A stretch of DNA of 64,000 nucleotides, taken from positions 15,704,001 through 15,768,000 of the forward strand of contig NC_079880.1 in NCBI RefSeq assembly GCF_029227915.1, in the 5' to 3' direction. The notes beneath the pieces were generated by a model. It did no database searches, was not told the DNA's origin, and saw nothing but the letters and a program-made list of their open reading frames with translations. The stretch is from Hydractinia symbiolongicarpus (taxonomy: Eukaryota > Cnidaria > Hydrozoa > Anthoathecata > Hydractiniidae). A program made the position numbers and the translations under genes. Positions 21,681 to 32,246 of the stretch are shown here, one piece after another (position 1 is the first letter of the stretch; every line of letters begins with the position of its first letter).

Positions 21681-21847
21681 CCTTTGTTTTAAAACGAAGA
21701 TGAACATATACTCATACAACCCCAAGGCAAAGTACAAATGTAACAGGGGGAATGGCCACTTGGTGTAACCAATCTTGAGCACCAGTACCTCTACATGTCT
21801 ACAGAATTACATATATCTGTGGTATTTTCGGAGTTTACTAAGTGTGC
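21681..21847 (-). pseudogene. Unassigned conserved fragment upstream of the candidate minor capsid gene
   Basis: Reads MAHLVNSENTTDICNSVDM from 21847, then in another frame WPFPLLHLYFALGLYEYMF up to the next ATG. P3 has GTYFAFGLYE at the matching place (about 36895-36925), so this stretch is conserved, either as the end of a small gene or as an N-terminal extension. Confidence 0.35.
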
Positions 21848-21870
21848 CATAAAGGTACCAACAACCTACC

Positions 21871-22885
21871 TTGGCTGACCCCGTTCAACTGGTTTGGAAA
21901 GGGCAGGCGCTGGACTATTGGAATATCCAGGTAAATTTTGCCACCCATTGCGCAACAACACCCCTTGGCATCTGTGCCAAACATATGACAGGCTCGGTAC
22001 CCTCATCAACTCGATTTTTAAATTCCACTTGTACTACCATATGGTTTTCTCAATATAAAAATCCCTACTCAACCACCGGATATGCGCAGGTATGCCGTGA
22101 GCATGGTGCCAACCCCAATATTCTCTACAAATTCAAGGCCGTCATGTCGTCATTGACAAATGGTAGATGGTGGCTCCAGGTTGATGGGAATTGGTCAAAA
22201 TTTAACATGCCAACAAGTCAGGATTTGACATCTGAAGGTCTGACCAAGCTAAGCGAGAGTATCAGGGTTTGCGTGGTCTTATTGCTGAGATCGCAAGCAG
22301 GGGCCATGGCATCCCTCCTAAGGTCCGGTGCTGACAACTATACTGCAAGACAAATCCTATTGCAAAAATTTGAGGCCATAGTCCAACGTAAGGAGAACGT
22401 AAGCCACGACATTACGGAGTTCCAAAAAGTACTGCAATATGCCAGAACTCCTGTAAATTTTGCGGTCATGCATGGTGTATACATGCTACCTTCCGATATC
22501 AAACTTGCGTATAGGAAAAATCGTAGGGTATAACAACAACATTTTAATAGCGCCTGCCAATGCAATCATTGGTGTTCTGCTTGACTTGAACAACAAGCCT
22601 ATTATGGGGCATGCTACGACCCCCATGCATACCCTACCTCCAAAGCATACCACGACACCCAAGCATACTATCAAACCACCCATACATACTACACCTCCCA
22701 TACCTCATAAGCATGCTACACCTCCTATACATACTCCTGATCATACTATACCTCCCAATCATACCATACCGGCTATACCACCTCCAAAACATACCATACC
22801 TGAACAACCCCCACAAAATCAACACGAGGATACCAAGGCTGCATTAATAACGACGGGGGTCGGCCTCATCATCGCCTATATATAG
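21871..22885 (+). pseudogene. Conserved Polinton protein with PHT-rich linker and C-terminal membrane span, P2
   Basis: Begins TTGGCTGACCCC (aligned ATG lost or TTG). 221 codons are open: AKHMTGSVPSSTRFLNSTC, GRWWLQVDGNW, LQYARTPVNFAVMHGVYMLP. A frameshift near 22510 links to IVGYNNNILIAPANAIIG, a proline-His-Thr repeat region (22611-22810) and a last hydrophobic segment (KAALITTGVGLIIAYI). P3 has the same protein at 36790-35793 without most of the repeats. It may be a membrane-anchored virion protein; function unknown. Confidence 0.55.
22611..22810 (+). repeat. Imperfect CAYACY-type repeats encoding P-H/I-H-T-P units
   Basis: About 18 short units such as PPKHTTTPKHT and PPIHTTPPIPHKH. Mucin-like low-complexity linker between the body and membrane anchor of the gene above. 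Confidence 0.7.
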
Positions 22886-22899
22886 CTTAGAAAATAGGC

Positions 22900-23770
22900 T
22901 TATCTCATAGAGAGCACGACAAACTCGGCAGCTGCCGCTATGGCCATGTACAGATGTTTTGCCGCATATTTCACGATGGTTGACGCTATCCTCAGAAAGA
23001 ACGAGACTACTGTACCGATGATCCCGGGTAACGCAACACCTGCCTTGCCTGCTAGGTATTTGAGAAAGTTTCCAAGCCTTTCCAGCTGCTTCTCTACAAA
23101 ACCTTTTTCACCACCCGCTGCGGCACTTTCTCCTGCAGTACCCCCGGAGCTTCCACCTGTAACGGAGAGTACAATGGTGCTTATCAATAGTATAAGGCTT
23201 TCCGTGGCATTTACAAATTCATCGATCTCTTCTAATGATTCCATCTCAATATTTTCAGCCTCGACCTCCTTCTCTATTTTATTATACCTTTTCAAGAGAT
23301 TCTGAGCCCTAATTTTACCCCCTTGTTGGGTGTAACATAGTCGGCAAAACCCAGGGCTTGCAGGCGATTACTACCTAGCAACGTTTGTATCTGACCAACG
23401 GTTTTTAGGCTACCATCTTGATTCGTAACCACTATTTCCTTGCAGGTTTTTTTACCTTTCACTATCTCCTTAACAATTAGTTGATTTTCTTTATCATCCC
23501 TAAAGGCATCATAATATCTCGCATTAGGCTGTAACCCCAACTTCTCCGTAAGACGATCGTAAAGGCCGTTGATCTTTGATTTTAGTAGCTCTTGCCTCTG
23601 CCCGAAAGCGCGTCGCCCCTGCTGTTTTTCTGTTGAAGGCCCCGACGATCCAGGGAGTTTTGGCGTTCGGGGCGTTTTGACGTAGTATCATCAGGTTTAT
23701 CTGGATGGCCCTCATCATCCTCGTCATCATCAATATCAATGTCAGGTACAAATACTGGATTAGTTGGCAT
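22900..23770 (-). pseudogene. Glycine-rich membrane protein (ALPGIIGTVVSF family), P2
   Basis: ATG at 23770. Acidic N-terminus (VPDIDIDDDEDDEGHPDKPD), a frameshifted middle with KEIVVTNQDGSLKTVGQIQT and ALGFADYVTPNKG, then a coiled stretch and hydrophobic C-terminus: LLISTIVLSVTGGSSGG, RLGNFLKYLAGKAGVALPGI, VVSFFLRIASTIVKYAA. P3 34411-35775 is homologous. Similar proteins recur in cnidarian Polintons (from memory); a virion or membrane-active role is inferred. It is divergent from the capsid gene, with the two starts 33 bp apart. Confidence 0.6.
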
Positions 23771-23803
23771 CTTTACTTAAAGATTTCCCTATATATAATA
23801 AAC

Positions 23804-24890
23804 ATGAGTGCATTTGGAACGACGCTAGACACATAGGCGGAGATGAAGCAGCTTTTCAGTATCAAGGACCGAAAACAGGGGGTTCAGATAAGTCACATAC
23901 CTTCAACCATCACCAAAATGAAGATCTGTTTGTGGATATCCCAAACATGCCGCAGAATGATGTCATCTTTCCGGGTAGTCTAAAGCTCTTATTTGACCTG
24001 ATGCTGACGGGGACCAAAACAAAACGTACCATTGTCAGTAACATTGACAAAAGCCTGGTGAAAAATCAACGTATTACCCTGAACGGTAACGAGGTACAGA
24101 ATATATCGGATTACAATACCCTGGCGGTCTATAGGGACTTGTGGCTGCCAAAATTTGACAGGGACAACAACCTCAACTTTGTATCAATCCCAACGATAGA
24201 AAAATCAGGGCCTTACAGGTCAGTGCAACCGAGCATGTAGGTACCGATGAGGAAAAGGCGATTGTTGCGGCGTATGGGAACACCTTCTGCATTCCATTGG
24301 GCAAAATGTTTGAGCTGACGAGAGATTTACCCTTTTATGCGGCAGGTTTATATGACCGCCTACAATTCGTAATACATTTCGCGTTCTACGGTGACGTGAT
24401 TAAGGATGCAGGGACAGCAGCCTTGAAGTCTACGGCAGCCAAAGCAGCTGATGATGCGTACAAAATAACCAACATTAGGCTGGAGTTTGACAAGATCACT
24501 CATGAAGGTCTAGCCAGCGCCATGATGTCAAGGTATGCAAGACTCGCTTTGCCATATGAGCGCATACTAAGAAGCAAGGTTGTCACTATGAAAAAGCAGA
24601 TACCTCATACAATTTACAGATTGATACCCCCGCGAAGTCCTTCAAGGGTGTCCTGCTACTCTTCATAGACCCAGGAAAAGTGAAGGCTTACACTGGTGCT
24701 AACGAGGTCTTTTACAATCCAAAACTTGAGAAGATTAGCGTCACCGTTGAGGTAGAGCCTAATGAGTTGTACTCTCATGCCATGCTCCCCAAGGATCACC
24801 TCAAACATTTTTCGATTGGCCAATTCTTTAACGAGCGGTACGCGCTCTTCATTGACTTCAGAGCATTCAACGGTAATGCGCTACATGCCA
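23804..24890 (+). pseudogene. Candidate major capsid protein, P2, 3' end lost
   Basis: ATG follows TATATATAATAAAC. MSAFGTTLDT then TAG, frameshift, IPSTIT; open block 23860-24240 (NMPQNDVIFPGSLKLLFDLM, NEVQNISDYNTLAVYRDLWL); further frameshifts; GKMFELTRDLPFYAAGLYDR; then EPNELYSHAMLPKDHL and NERYALFIDFRAFNGNALH. Around 24885-24905 capsid similarity ends and the sequence continues as PolB N-terminus of P3. The last 50 or so residues present in other copies (LSDGIT... to FHSVEY) are missing. Confidence 0.6.
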
Positions 24891-27800
24891 ACAACAGAGG
24901 CCATGAACGTCTTCAAGAGACAGGAAATGTCAAAGAATCGCTCTCCTATCATGGAGGGAAACAAGGGGTGGTACAACTGGCTAATGGACGCTGTTCCCAA
25001 ACCTATAAAGGAGGGAGTCAATAGCACATATGCAACGTTTAAACGTAATGTGATTGGTCTCTACAACAAGACCAGGTACGACGCTTCGCGATGAGGTTGA
25101 ACAAGAGGCGCGAGAAGGGTATGGTACTGAGAAGCCTACCGAAAGCACTGAACCCGTTGAACACAACGAGGCAATGAACGGAGCCTACAAGAGCTTTCGA
25201 TTGGACGGGCGTGGCAAGACGGATATTGACAGCTACATCGATCTTGTGAGAGCACATGTGGGGAAACCTGTTGAAGAGCAGGTAGGTACGTTAAATGCCA
25301 CTAAAATTCAGCTGCATTTATGGGTAATGTGGAAGAAGCAAGAAGAAGTGGTGCTAACGTTAGACGGCGAGGATGATGCCAGAGCTACTCATGATGTACT
25401 GGTGGAGAAAACATTCAAACAGCAAAATGGTAGAAGTGTTTAAAGACAGCGACATCGAAGAACTGCTACAGGCTTTTTTCGCACACCTCAAGGCTCAAGT
25501 GGAGCACCATGCGTTACCCAAGTCTGGTTTTACCATCGATCAGATTACGCACCTGGACGTCGACTTTCACAAGCTACAGCTGACGCGCAGTTCTTCATAC
25601 ATTGATTTGCCTACTTGGATTGGTTTGAAAAAGGCTGTGATTAATCCAAAGAACAAGGATGAAGAGTGTTTCAAGTGGACTGTGATAGCAGCGCTGCATC
25701 ACGAGGAGGTTGAGAAAGACCCGCAACGCATCAGTAAGCTACGACCATTTGCAGAGCGTTATAACTGCGAGGGACTTGAGTTTCCCATGGCCATGAACAA
25801 TATCGGCAAGTTTGAAGAGCTAAAACCCGAGGTCGCAGTGAAAGTTCTCTTCGTCTCGGAGAAGAGTATCTACATTGGCCGCAGGTCTGACTTCAATAGC
25901 AAGCGTGATAAGCGAAACAACCTTCTGATGATTACCGATGGAGAGAACAGCGGTGAAATCTCTATCCAGAATGCTAAAGTCACTTTTGCGTAAACTGTTT
26001 GAACGGCTTCCACACAGAGAGCGCAAGAGACATTCACTACGACCATTGCGCTAGTCACGGTGAAGTCAATGTCAAGATGCCTACCGAGAAGGAAAATGGT
26101 TGCAGTACAAGGATGGTCAATGCCAGTTCAAGGTACCCTTTATGCTCTATGCGGACTTTGAAAGCCTTCTAGTCCCCGTAGTTCAACCAGAGCAACCAAA
26201 GGCCGAGAAGGGTGAGGGTCCATACACGGAGAAGCTTGCACATCACGTAACATGTGGCTGGTGCTTATATAGTACGTTTGCATACGGGGAAGTACCCGAT
26301 CCACTGAGGCTTTACCGCGGGAAAGACTGGGTGGAGAAGTTTGTGGACACATTGGAGAAGGACGTAAGGAGGCTGTATGGGCTCGCTGTCACATCTGCAT
26401 GAAATCGTTTGGTGGTCCCGAGAACCGCAAGGTGCTGCACTCGATCTCTGCAACTTGAAGTACAAGATCCCGAGCTTTGTACCGGTAGCCATTCACAATT
26501 TAAGCGGATACGACGCGCACTTGTTTATCAGAGAACTCGGGCGTAAATTCAACAAAGATAATATCAGTGTTATTGCCGAGAACTAAGAGAAGTATATCTC
26601 TTTCAGTGTATCAATCCCAGTCACGATGGCAGGTCTGACTAATAAGAATGGAAAACCTGTGGAGAAAATGGTGGAGCTCCGGTTTATCTACAGCTACCGC
26701 TTCATGGGATATAGCCTGGATGCCCTAGCATGTAGCTTAACAGATGAGCAATGTAAACATCTCAGACGCAGTGTTGAGGACAATGATGCGCTATTCAAGC
26801 TCGTGCGCCGGAAGGGTGTTTACCCCTACGAGTACGTTGATAGCTGGCGACGATTCGAGGAGACGGATATATTTCCCAAGGAGGCATTCTACAGTAAATT
26901 GAACATGAAGAGCAATAGCGATGAGGACTATAAACATGCACAAAGGGTATGGAATGCAATTGGAGGTGTGATTCTTGGTGATTACCACGACATGTACTTG
27001 AACACTGATGTCCTGCTGCTAGCCGATGTGTTTGAAACATTCCGCGATACCTTAGTAACTAGCTTATATAACAAGCAAAGGTATGTGGTGCATATCAGAA
27101 CCTTGAACCAGGCGCTGAAACATGGCTTGATGTTGACGAAAGTACACCGCACGATCAAGTTTGAACAAGAGGCGTGGTTGAAGCCGTATATAGACAAGAA
27201 TACCCAGTTCCGTACCAAAGCGAAGACTAACTCCGAGCAGGATTTTTTCAAGTTGATGAACAACAGTGTTTTTGGCAAAACCATGGAGAATTTGCGGAAT
27301 CACCGAGACATGAAGCTGATTACCGATGAGCAGCAGTACAAGAAGTACGCCCAAAAACCCAACTTCAAAGATAGTGTACGATTCAGCAAGAACTTGATCG
27401 GCGTGGAGATGGGGAAACTCAAGATCACCATGAACAAGCCTGTGTATCTTGGGCAAGCCATAATGGACATGAGCAAGCTCGTGATATATCAGTTCCACTA
27501 CGACTACATGAAGCCGAAGTACGGAGAGAGAGCCCAGCTGTGCTATATGGACACCGACTCCCTCGTGTATGAGCTCAAGACTCAAGACTTCCATAAGGAT
27601 ATCGCGGGAGATGTAGAGGCAAGGTTTGATACTAGCGGGTATGTTGAACAACGGCCGCTACCTCTGGGTAAGAACAACAAAGTCATAGGTCTTATGAAAA
27701 ACGAGCTTGACTGCAAGATCATAACCGAGTTCATTCCGCTTCGGGCGAAGATGTACGCCTATCGCAATCTGGATGAGGGTAAGGAGAAACGCTGCAAAGG

Positions 27801-28019
27801 CACCAAGAAGTGCGTGGTAAAAGGGGGTATAAGCTTCGAGGACTACAAGGAGACCTTGCTCGGTGGCAAAACGATGTATAGAGAGCAGGTCCTACTTGAG
27901 CATAAGAAGCACGAGATCTATACGGTCAACAAAAGCAAAGTAGCACTAACAGAGACGACGACAAGCGGATTATCGCGGAAGATGGGATTAACACGTTTGC
28001 TAGAGGGTACATAGTGTAA
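24890..28019 (+). pseudogene. Family B DNA polymerase (Polinton), P3, motif A deleted
   Basis: N-terminus TEAMNVFKRQEMSKNRS and GWYNWLMDAVPKPIKEGV, then pieces in all frames with YIDLPTWIGLKKAVINP, CFKWTVIAALHHEEV, a C2-H-C finger (CVNCLNGFHTESARDIHYDH) and LSGYDAHLFIRELG. The last 462 codons (26626-28014) are open, with LMNNSVFGKTMENL (motif B) and CYMDTDSLVYEL (motif C). At about 27062 TFRDTLVTS jumps to LYNKQRYVVHIR: compared with P1, some 165 codons including motif A (LDANNLY) are gone. C-terminal frameshift; stop 28017-28019. Confidence 0.88.
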
Positions 28020-28024
28020 GTAAT

Positions 28025-28246
28025 GTGGCCTCAATCGATAGTGTCGAGGGGCTCCGCCAAGACCTCAAGGAAGACCCAATTATCAAGGACTCTATGACAG
28101 ATTTGGGCATACTCGTGTACTCAGCCTTCGGGAAATTTCTAGCACCTCTGCTTATTGCCGCGCATACGATTAATCACACTCTGCTCAAGGTGTCCAGGGA
28201 GGGTTCGGAGGAGGATGATGAAGGGGAAGAAAAGGATGGAAAATAG
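28025..28246 (+). pseudogene. Membrane protein downstream of PolB, P3, 5' truncated
   Basis: SVEGLRQDLKEDPIIKDSMT and LGILVYSAFGKFLAPLLIAA match the P1 gene at 13238-12733, ending in the same KDGK. The first half is missing: the preserved part begins 5 bp after the PolB stop. Confidence 0.55.
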
Positions 28247-28517
28247 CCTTTCAAAGATAGATCTTGACAATTATGAAGTGTATGAACAGGGGAACAATGT
28301 AGCAAACCTATGCAAGAGCAGGGTAAAGGCGCGGTACACAGATTGGTGCGGTATTTACGGTGACTCCCACTCACACGCTTTGGAAACCCTGACACCAGCA
28401 GCTGATCGATTTCCGCCACAGGCATGTGAGTTAGTGGTGACTCCACATATGAACAAGATAAGGTATGCTGGCAGGGACGGTTTGAACGCCTCCCAGATGT
28501 TCATCGATATTCTTTGA
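28236..28517 (+). CDS. Unrecognised 93-residue ORF, copy 1
   Basis: MENSLSKIDLDNYEVYEQGN to ASQMFIDIL, no interruption. It has two Cys, a central ARYTDWCGIYGDSHSHALET and no membrane span. It occupies the place where P1 and P4 hold the KEIIDMLYETVV-family gene but I could not align them. Overlaps the previous gene's end by 11 bp. It may be a diverged relative or a chance frame. Confidence 0.4.
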   Translation: MENSLSKIDLDNYEVYEQGNNVANLCKSRVKARYTDWCGIYGDSHSHALETLTPAADRFPPQACELVVTPHMNKIRYAGRDGLNASQMFIDIL

Positions 28518-28552
28518 AGGAATGATCAAGTTCAGAGGTTTGGAATGATGTT

Positions 28553-28574
28553 TTGTAAGTCTCACGACTTACAA
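28553..28574. terminator. Hairpin before the basic protein gene, P3
   Basis: TTGTAAGTC, loop TCAC, GACTTACAA; 3 bp before the ATG at 28578. Repeated at 29253-29274 by the tandem duplication. Confidence 0.45.
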
Positions 28575-28577
28575 GAA

Positions 28578-28783
28578 ATGAGCGGAGAACAGAGACAAGA
28601 AGAGAGAGTGGTCACAAGACCAAAGCACCCAGGAAGAGTTGCTCAGGGACATAGGTTAGCGGCACAGAATAAAGAGAAAAGGAAAAAATGAAACAACAAG
28701 AAGGTACGGTCAAAACTAGTTCTGGTGTAAGTTCTGGAGCAAGTTCAGGTGCCGTATACCTACTGGAGCAAACTCGAGTTAAT
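28578..28783 (+). pseudogene. Basic protein (AGKKLAEWN family), P3 copy 1, truncated
   Basis: MSGEQRQEERVVTRPKHPGR and VAQGHRLAAQNKEKRKK, TGA, then in another frame a Ser/Gly linker (SSGVSSGASSGAV). It aligns with the head of the P1 gene at 12686; the membrane span is missing and the Zn-finger gene starts at 28784. A second copy lies at 29278-29483. Confidence 0.5.
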
Positions 28784-28918
28784 ATGGAGGAGGGGGTTAA
28801 AAAATGCACAAAATGTCAAATGATCAGTTCGCCAGATTCCTTCAAGGTGATGAAGAATGGTAAACGAACAAAATGGTGCATCAAATGCCTCGATAATATG
28901 AAAGTATGTCTGGAATGA
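28784..28918 (+). pseudogene. Zn-finger protein head, cut off by the duplication
   Basis: MEEGVKKCTKCQMISSPDSF to CIKCLDNMKVCLE, then TGA created by the duplication junction. The complete copy follows at 29484. Confidence 0.6.
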
Positions 28919-28935
28919 TGAAGGGGAAGAAAAGG

Positions 28936-29217
28936 ATGGAAAATAGCCTTTCAAAGATAGATCTTGACAATTATGAAGTGTATGAACAGGGGAACAATGT
29001 AGCAAACCTATGCAAGAGCAGGGTAAAGGCGCGGTACACAGATTGGTGCGGTATTTACGGTGACTCCCACTCACACGCTTTGGAAACCCTGACACCAGCA
29101 GCTGATCGATTTCCGCCACAGGCATGTGAGTTAGTGGTGACTCCACATATGAACAAGATAAGGTATGCTGGCAGGGACGGTTTGAACGCCTCCCAGATGT
29201 TCATCGATATTCTTTGA
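28936..29217 (+). CDS. Unrecognised 93-residue ORF, copy 2
   Basis: Identical to 28236-28517, from the second duplication unit. Confidence 0.4.
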   Translation: MENSLSKIDLDNYEVYEQGNNVANLCKSRVKARYTDWCGIYGDSHSHALETLTPAADRFPPQACELVVTPHMNKIRYAGRDGLNASQMFIDIL

Positions 29218-29277
29218 AGGAATGATCAAGTTCAGAGGTTTGGAATGATGTTTTGTAAGTCTCACGACTTACAAGAA

Positions 29278-29483
29278 ATGAGCGGAGAACAGAGACAAGA
29301 AGAGAGAGTGGTCACAAGACCAAAGCACCCAGGAAGAGTTGCTCAGGGACATAGGTTAGCGGCACAGAATAAAGAGAAAAGGAAAAAATGAAACAACAAG
29401 AAGGTACGGTCAAAACTAGTTCTGGTGTAAGTTCTGGAGCAAGTTCAGGTGCCGTATACCTACTGGAGCAAACTCGAGTTAAT
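29278..29483 (+). pseudogene. Basic protein (AGKKLAEWN family), P3 copy 2
   Basis: Identical to 28578-28783, followed directly by the fuller Zn-finger gene. Confidence 0.5.
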
Positions 29484-29984
29484 ATGGAGGAGGGGGTTAA
29501 AAAATGCACAAAATGTCAAATGATCAGTTCGCCAGATTCCTTCAAGGTGATGAAGAATGGTAAACGAACAAAATGGTGCATCAAATGCCTCGATAATATG
29601 AAAGTATGTCTGGAACGCACCAAATGCCTTCATGAAAGGCGGAGACGGCGTTGCCCCATATGCGATTTCCCCGGGTATATGTAAGAACTTATTCTAGATA
29701 GGATGCACAAGTCTCTAAGGTATGAGAGGGAGCTTAGCTCCACTGAGTACTTAGGGTTAGATATTGTCACCTTGAAGAAGCACATCTAGGCCCAATTCAG
29801 AGAGGGGTTGACTTGGGGAAACCGAGGGCAGTGGCAGTGTAACCACAAAATCCCGGTTAAATATAGGGAGAATAAAGAATATCCCAGTGAGGAGGTGCAA
29901 ATTGCGAGGCTCCACTACACAATTATGCACCCTCTGTGGGTAAGGGAAAATCAAACTAAGGGCAACCGATATACCTCGGAATAA
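29484..29984 (+). pseudogene. Zn-finger / HNH-like protein, P3
   Basis: One frame from 29484 to 29984 with two stops (TAA after PICDFPGYM and TAG after LKKHI). Head CTKCQ...CIKCLD, one partial CxHxRxRxxC unit, then LTWGNRGQWQCNHKIPVKYR (the His-x-x-x-Pro core matching WHINHKIPLKY of P1) and PLWVRENQTKGNRYTSE. Far fewer 18-residue units than in P1 or P4. Confidence 0.6.
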
Positions 29985-30022
29985 GCGCGAGGTTCTATCT
30001 GCTACCGGCAGGCAGAATAAAT

Positions 30023-30574
30023 ATGACCCTAGACATTGTAAAAGATCCGTGAACGAGCATCTTCACTGGACCTACCTCGTGCGGTAAAACCCAGCGAGTG
30101 CTGGACTTGCTCGAGAACGAGTACAAAGCACACTTCCACAACATAATAATCCTCTGCCATACCCTCCGCTGGAACAAAACCTACTTCGAAAGGTCCTCGC
30201 TTTGGCAGGACGATTATGTCTTTCTGATAGATCCCAAAGACCAGTTGTTCGAGTAGATAGGAAAATTGTCAGAGCTCCTAGCGGGTGAGAAAACGTTGTT
30301 CATAGTTGACGACATGATAAGCGACGAAAGTCTGGATAAAAAGCAACAAACCTTGCTCGAGCTTGCTATCTTGGGGAGGTATCGAGGGCACAGTCTCTGG
30401 CTGTTAACACAGTCTTTGCCAAAGAATTTCCGCCGACAGAAGAAACAGTTGTTCGTGTGGTACCCTTCAGAGCGTTTGGACATGAGGATGATAGATGAAG
30501 AGACGAACCAAATAGATGACTGGGGAACGAAATTGGAGGATTTTGGAGTGACGCAGACATCAGTGTGTAAGTAG
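30023..30574 (+). pseudogene. FtsK/HerA (A32)-type packaging ATPase, P3
   Basis: MTLDIVKDP at an AATAAATATG start; frame continuous to 30574 with two stops (TGA about 30048, TAG about 30255). Walker A GPTSCGKT and TLFIVDDM Walker B are intact, then LWLLTQSLPKNFRRQKK (YTA missing against P1/P4). The C-terminus is diverged (VTQTSVCK instead of HPRxWKILE). Confidence 0.85.
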
Positions 30575-30775
30575 TACTTATACAGTGATCAGGCACGCAT
30601 AGGCGGAGAACTCATGCTATTACTGATCTTCAAGGGGTGGACAAATTGTCCACACCCAACCAGACACGGTTTTACTGACGGAACAGGCCTTTACTGCTTC
30701 CTCCTGAGGGGCGGTAGACATGACGCAGAGTCCGGCTGGCGCTATCGCTCATTGAGCTCCAAAGTTTATAAGCAA
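30575..30775. other. Spacer with no supported gene
   Basis: An open 79-codon frame at 30614-30853 overlaps the BRO gene start and has no recognisable content. Confidence 0.3.
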
Positions 30776-31498
30776 ATGTCTTCTCTTACCCTGCTTAACG
30801 CCGTGTCTGCTAGAGCCATCGAGATCCTGTTAGACAACCAGGGTCAGCCCTAGTTCAGAAGAGCCGACCTGGAGAGGTTTCTGGGGATCTCTGATATAAG
30901 GGCAATATACAGAGACGTAAATACCACACCTCGCAGTGATATCACGGGACATGCGTCCGACGCATGCCCCAAGGAAGTCCATGGGGACGATGCTTTTGTG
31001 ACATTAGATGACGCCATGGAGATTGTGCACCGTCCTAGAAAGCATAAAGCCGTTGAAGTTATGAAGTGGCTTGCGAAAAAAGGTGTTGAAAAATTACAAG
31101 ATGAGGTCAAGCAAAGGGACGTGGCCATCTCTAACCTAGAGGACGACCTCTAGGAAATGGACGAAGAAATCGTTCAACTACAACAAAGACATGTCCCCCA
31201 GGGATATCCTTACGACAATATGCTCTGCGTTGTTAGCAAGAATGATCCTGCAAAACATAGGTACTACATGATAAGATGTCAGCGCAAGCAACTTAATGCA
31301 AGAATAAGCACTGTCGGGGCAATGTACCCTGGGATGACCGTGATTGGAAGATGCGACAACCCTAACGCTGTGCATGCGTAAAACCGGCTTAAGGAGAATA
31401 CTCTTGGTATTGAGGACTTCTACCGAAACCATTTCACCCTACCTGAGGATGAGACGCGTGAGCTGTTCGAAGAGCTGTTTGATATTGATATGGAGTAG
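30776..31498 (+). pseudogene. BRO/MSV199-like protein with RCQRKQL domain, P3
   Basis: One frame of 241 codons with three stops (TAG 30851, TAG 31151, TAA 31379). MSSLTLLNAVSARAIEILLD, RRADLERFLGISDIRAIYRD, DAFVTLDDAMEIVHRPRKHK and WLAKKGVEKLQ form a BRO/MSV199-type DNA-binding part; a coiled coil follows and then YYMIRCQRKQLNAR and FYRNHFTLPEDE. The frame itself is undisturbed, so decay is by substitutions only. Confidence 0.65.
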
Positions 31499-31592
31499 GC
31501 GCGCACAACTTTTTGTGGTTATCAAAAACACGCCTAATAATGCTGTTTGACCCCTTCAACCGTATGTTAAAAAGTAGTCAAATGCCAACAAG

Positions 31593-32130
31593 ATGGACGC
31601 CTATGTACAAAGCCGACAACTTAGAAATCTTTACGACATTCAGGTACCCGTGCCGAGATGCTGCATCAGGGCGGGGTCTACTACCGGTTATTGTTCACAG
31701 TGTTTGGAAAATTTTAGATTTCGAAATAGGCCATGCTACGAGGGGTGTGAATATCCAGATGATGACGAGCTTCTAGACAGAGTATATTCGGGTGAAAAGC
31801 CGTGGGCAACAATTCCATGTGAGGATGAAGATGAGGAGCTTGAGGCTGATATTGAACACCTGGGTCTGCATATTGTTTCCGCTGAGGTGAACAAGTGAGG
31901 TATGCTCTGCTACGAGGTTATCAAGGATAAGGATCTGAAACTATCGGATTTGGCCGACATCACAAAAATTGGCGACATACTCAGATTTCCAATAGCAGAT
32001 AGACGTTTGGTCGATATTGCGTTGGAGAATGAGCCAAATGTTATCAAGGGGATCGTCTATGGCTATCCATTCTATACCCTCTATCCTTATGATTATACGT
32101 GCCTTCATCCGATTAACTCCGAGGATGACT
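31593..32130 (+). pseudogene. Conserved acidic Polinton protein, P3
   Basis: MDAYVQSRQLRNLYDIQVPV, a Cys cluster (PRCCIRAG...YCSQC, then CYEGCEYPDDDE), acidic DEDEELEADIEHLGLHIV, TGA at 31896, then LCYEVIKDKDLKLSDLAD, PIADRRLVDI, VIKGIVYGYPFYTLYPYDY. After about 32098 it diverges from P1 and lacks the poly-acidic end; the stop assignment is uncertain. The CC...CxxC...CxxxC pattern may bind zinc. Confidence 0.6.
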
Positions 32131-32142
32131 TGTTGGTAAGTA

Positions 32143-32169
32143 TTAATGTGAGTCACAGGTTCACATTAA
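32143..32169. terminator. Hairpin between convergent acidic-protein and integrase genes, P3
   Basis: TTAATGTGA (32143-32151), 9-nt loop, TCACATTAA (32161-32169). Confidence 0.5.
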
Positions 32170-32246
32170 CTACGCTTTTACAATATCAACTGAACAAGTC
32201 CACCGAAGCGGGGGACTTGCTAAACTGGCCTTCGGACTCGAGAATC

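Larger units (their letters stand above)
18926..24890 (+). mobile_element. Polinton P2, left half only
   Basis: Gene order: 24-residue repeat protein, small membrane protein, Cys-rich protein, poly-Asp-family protein (all plus), coiled-coil membrane protein and candidate minor capsid (minus), PHT-tailed protein (plus), glycine-rich membrane protein (minus), capsid (plus). It ends inside the capsid gene, where it is joined to the polymerase of P3. It is the only copy that shows the full left-arm gene set. Confidence 0.75.
28216..29615 (+). repeat. 700-bp perfect tandem duplication
   Basis: Unit 1 is 28216-28915, unit 2 28916-29615. All corresponding frames are identical and I saw no differences. 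The junction (TCTGGA|ATGATGAAGG) joins the Zn-finger gene to the KDGK end of the membrane gene. Only the second unit runs into the rest of the Zn-finger gene. Confidence 0.93.

Noticed and set aside
30614-30853. 79-codon frame before the P3 BRO gene as a separate gene
   Set aside because: It is in the BRO frame but upstream of the aligned ATG at 30776 and has no counterpart in P4.
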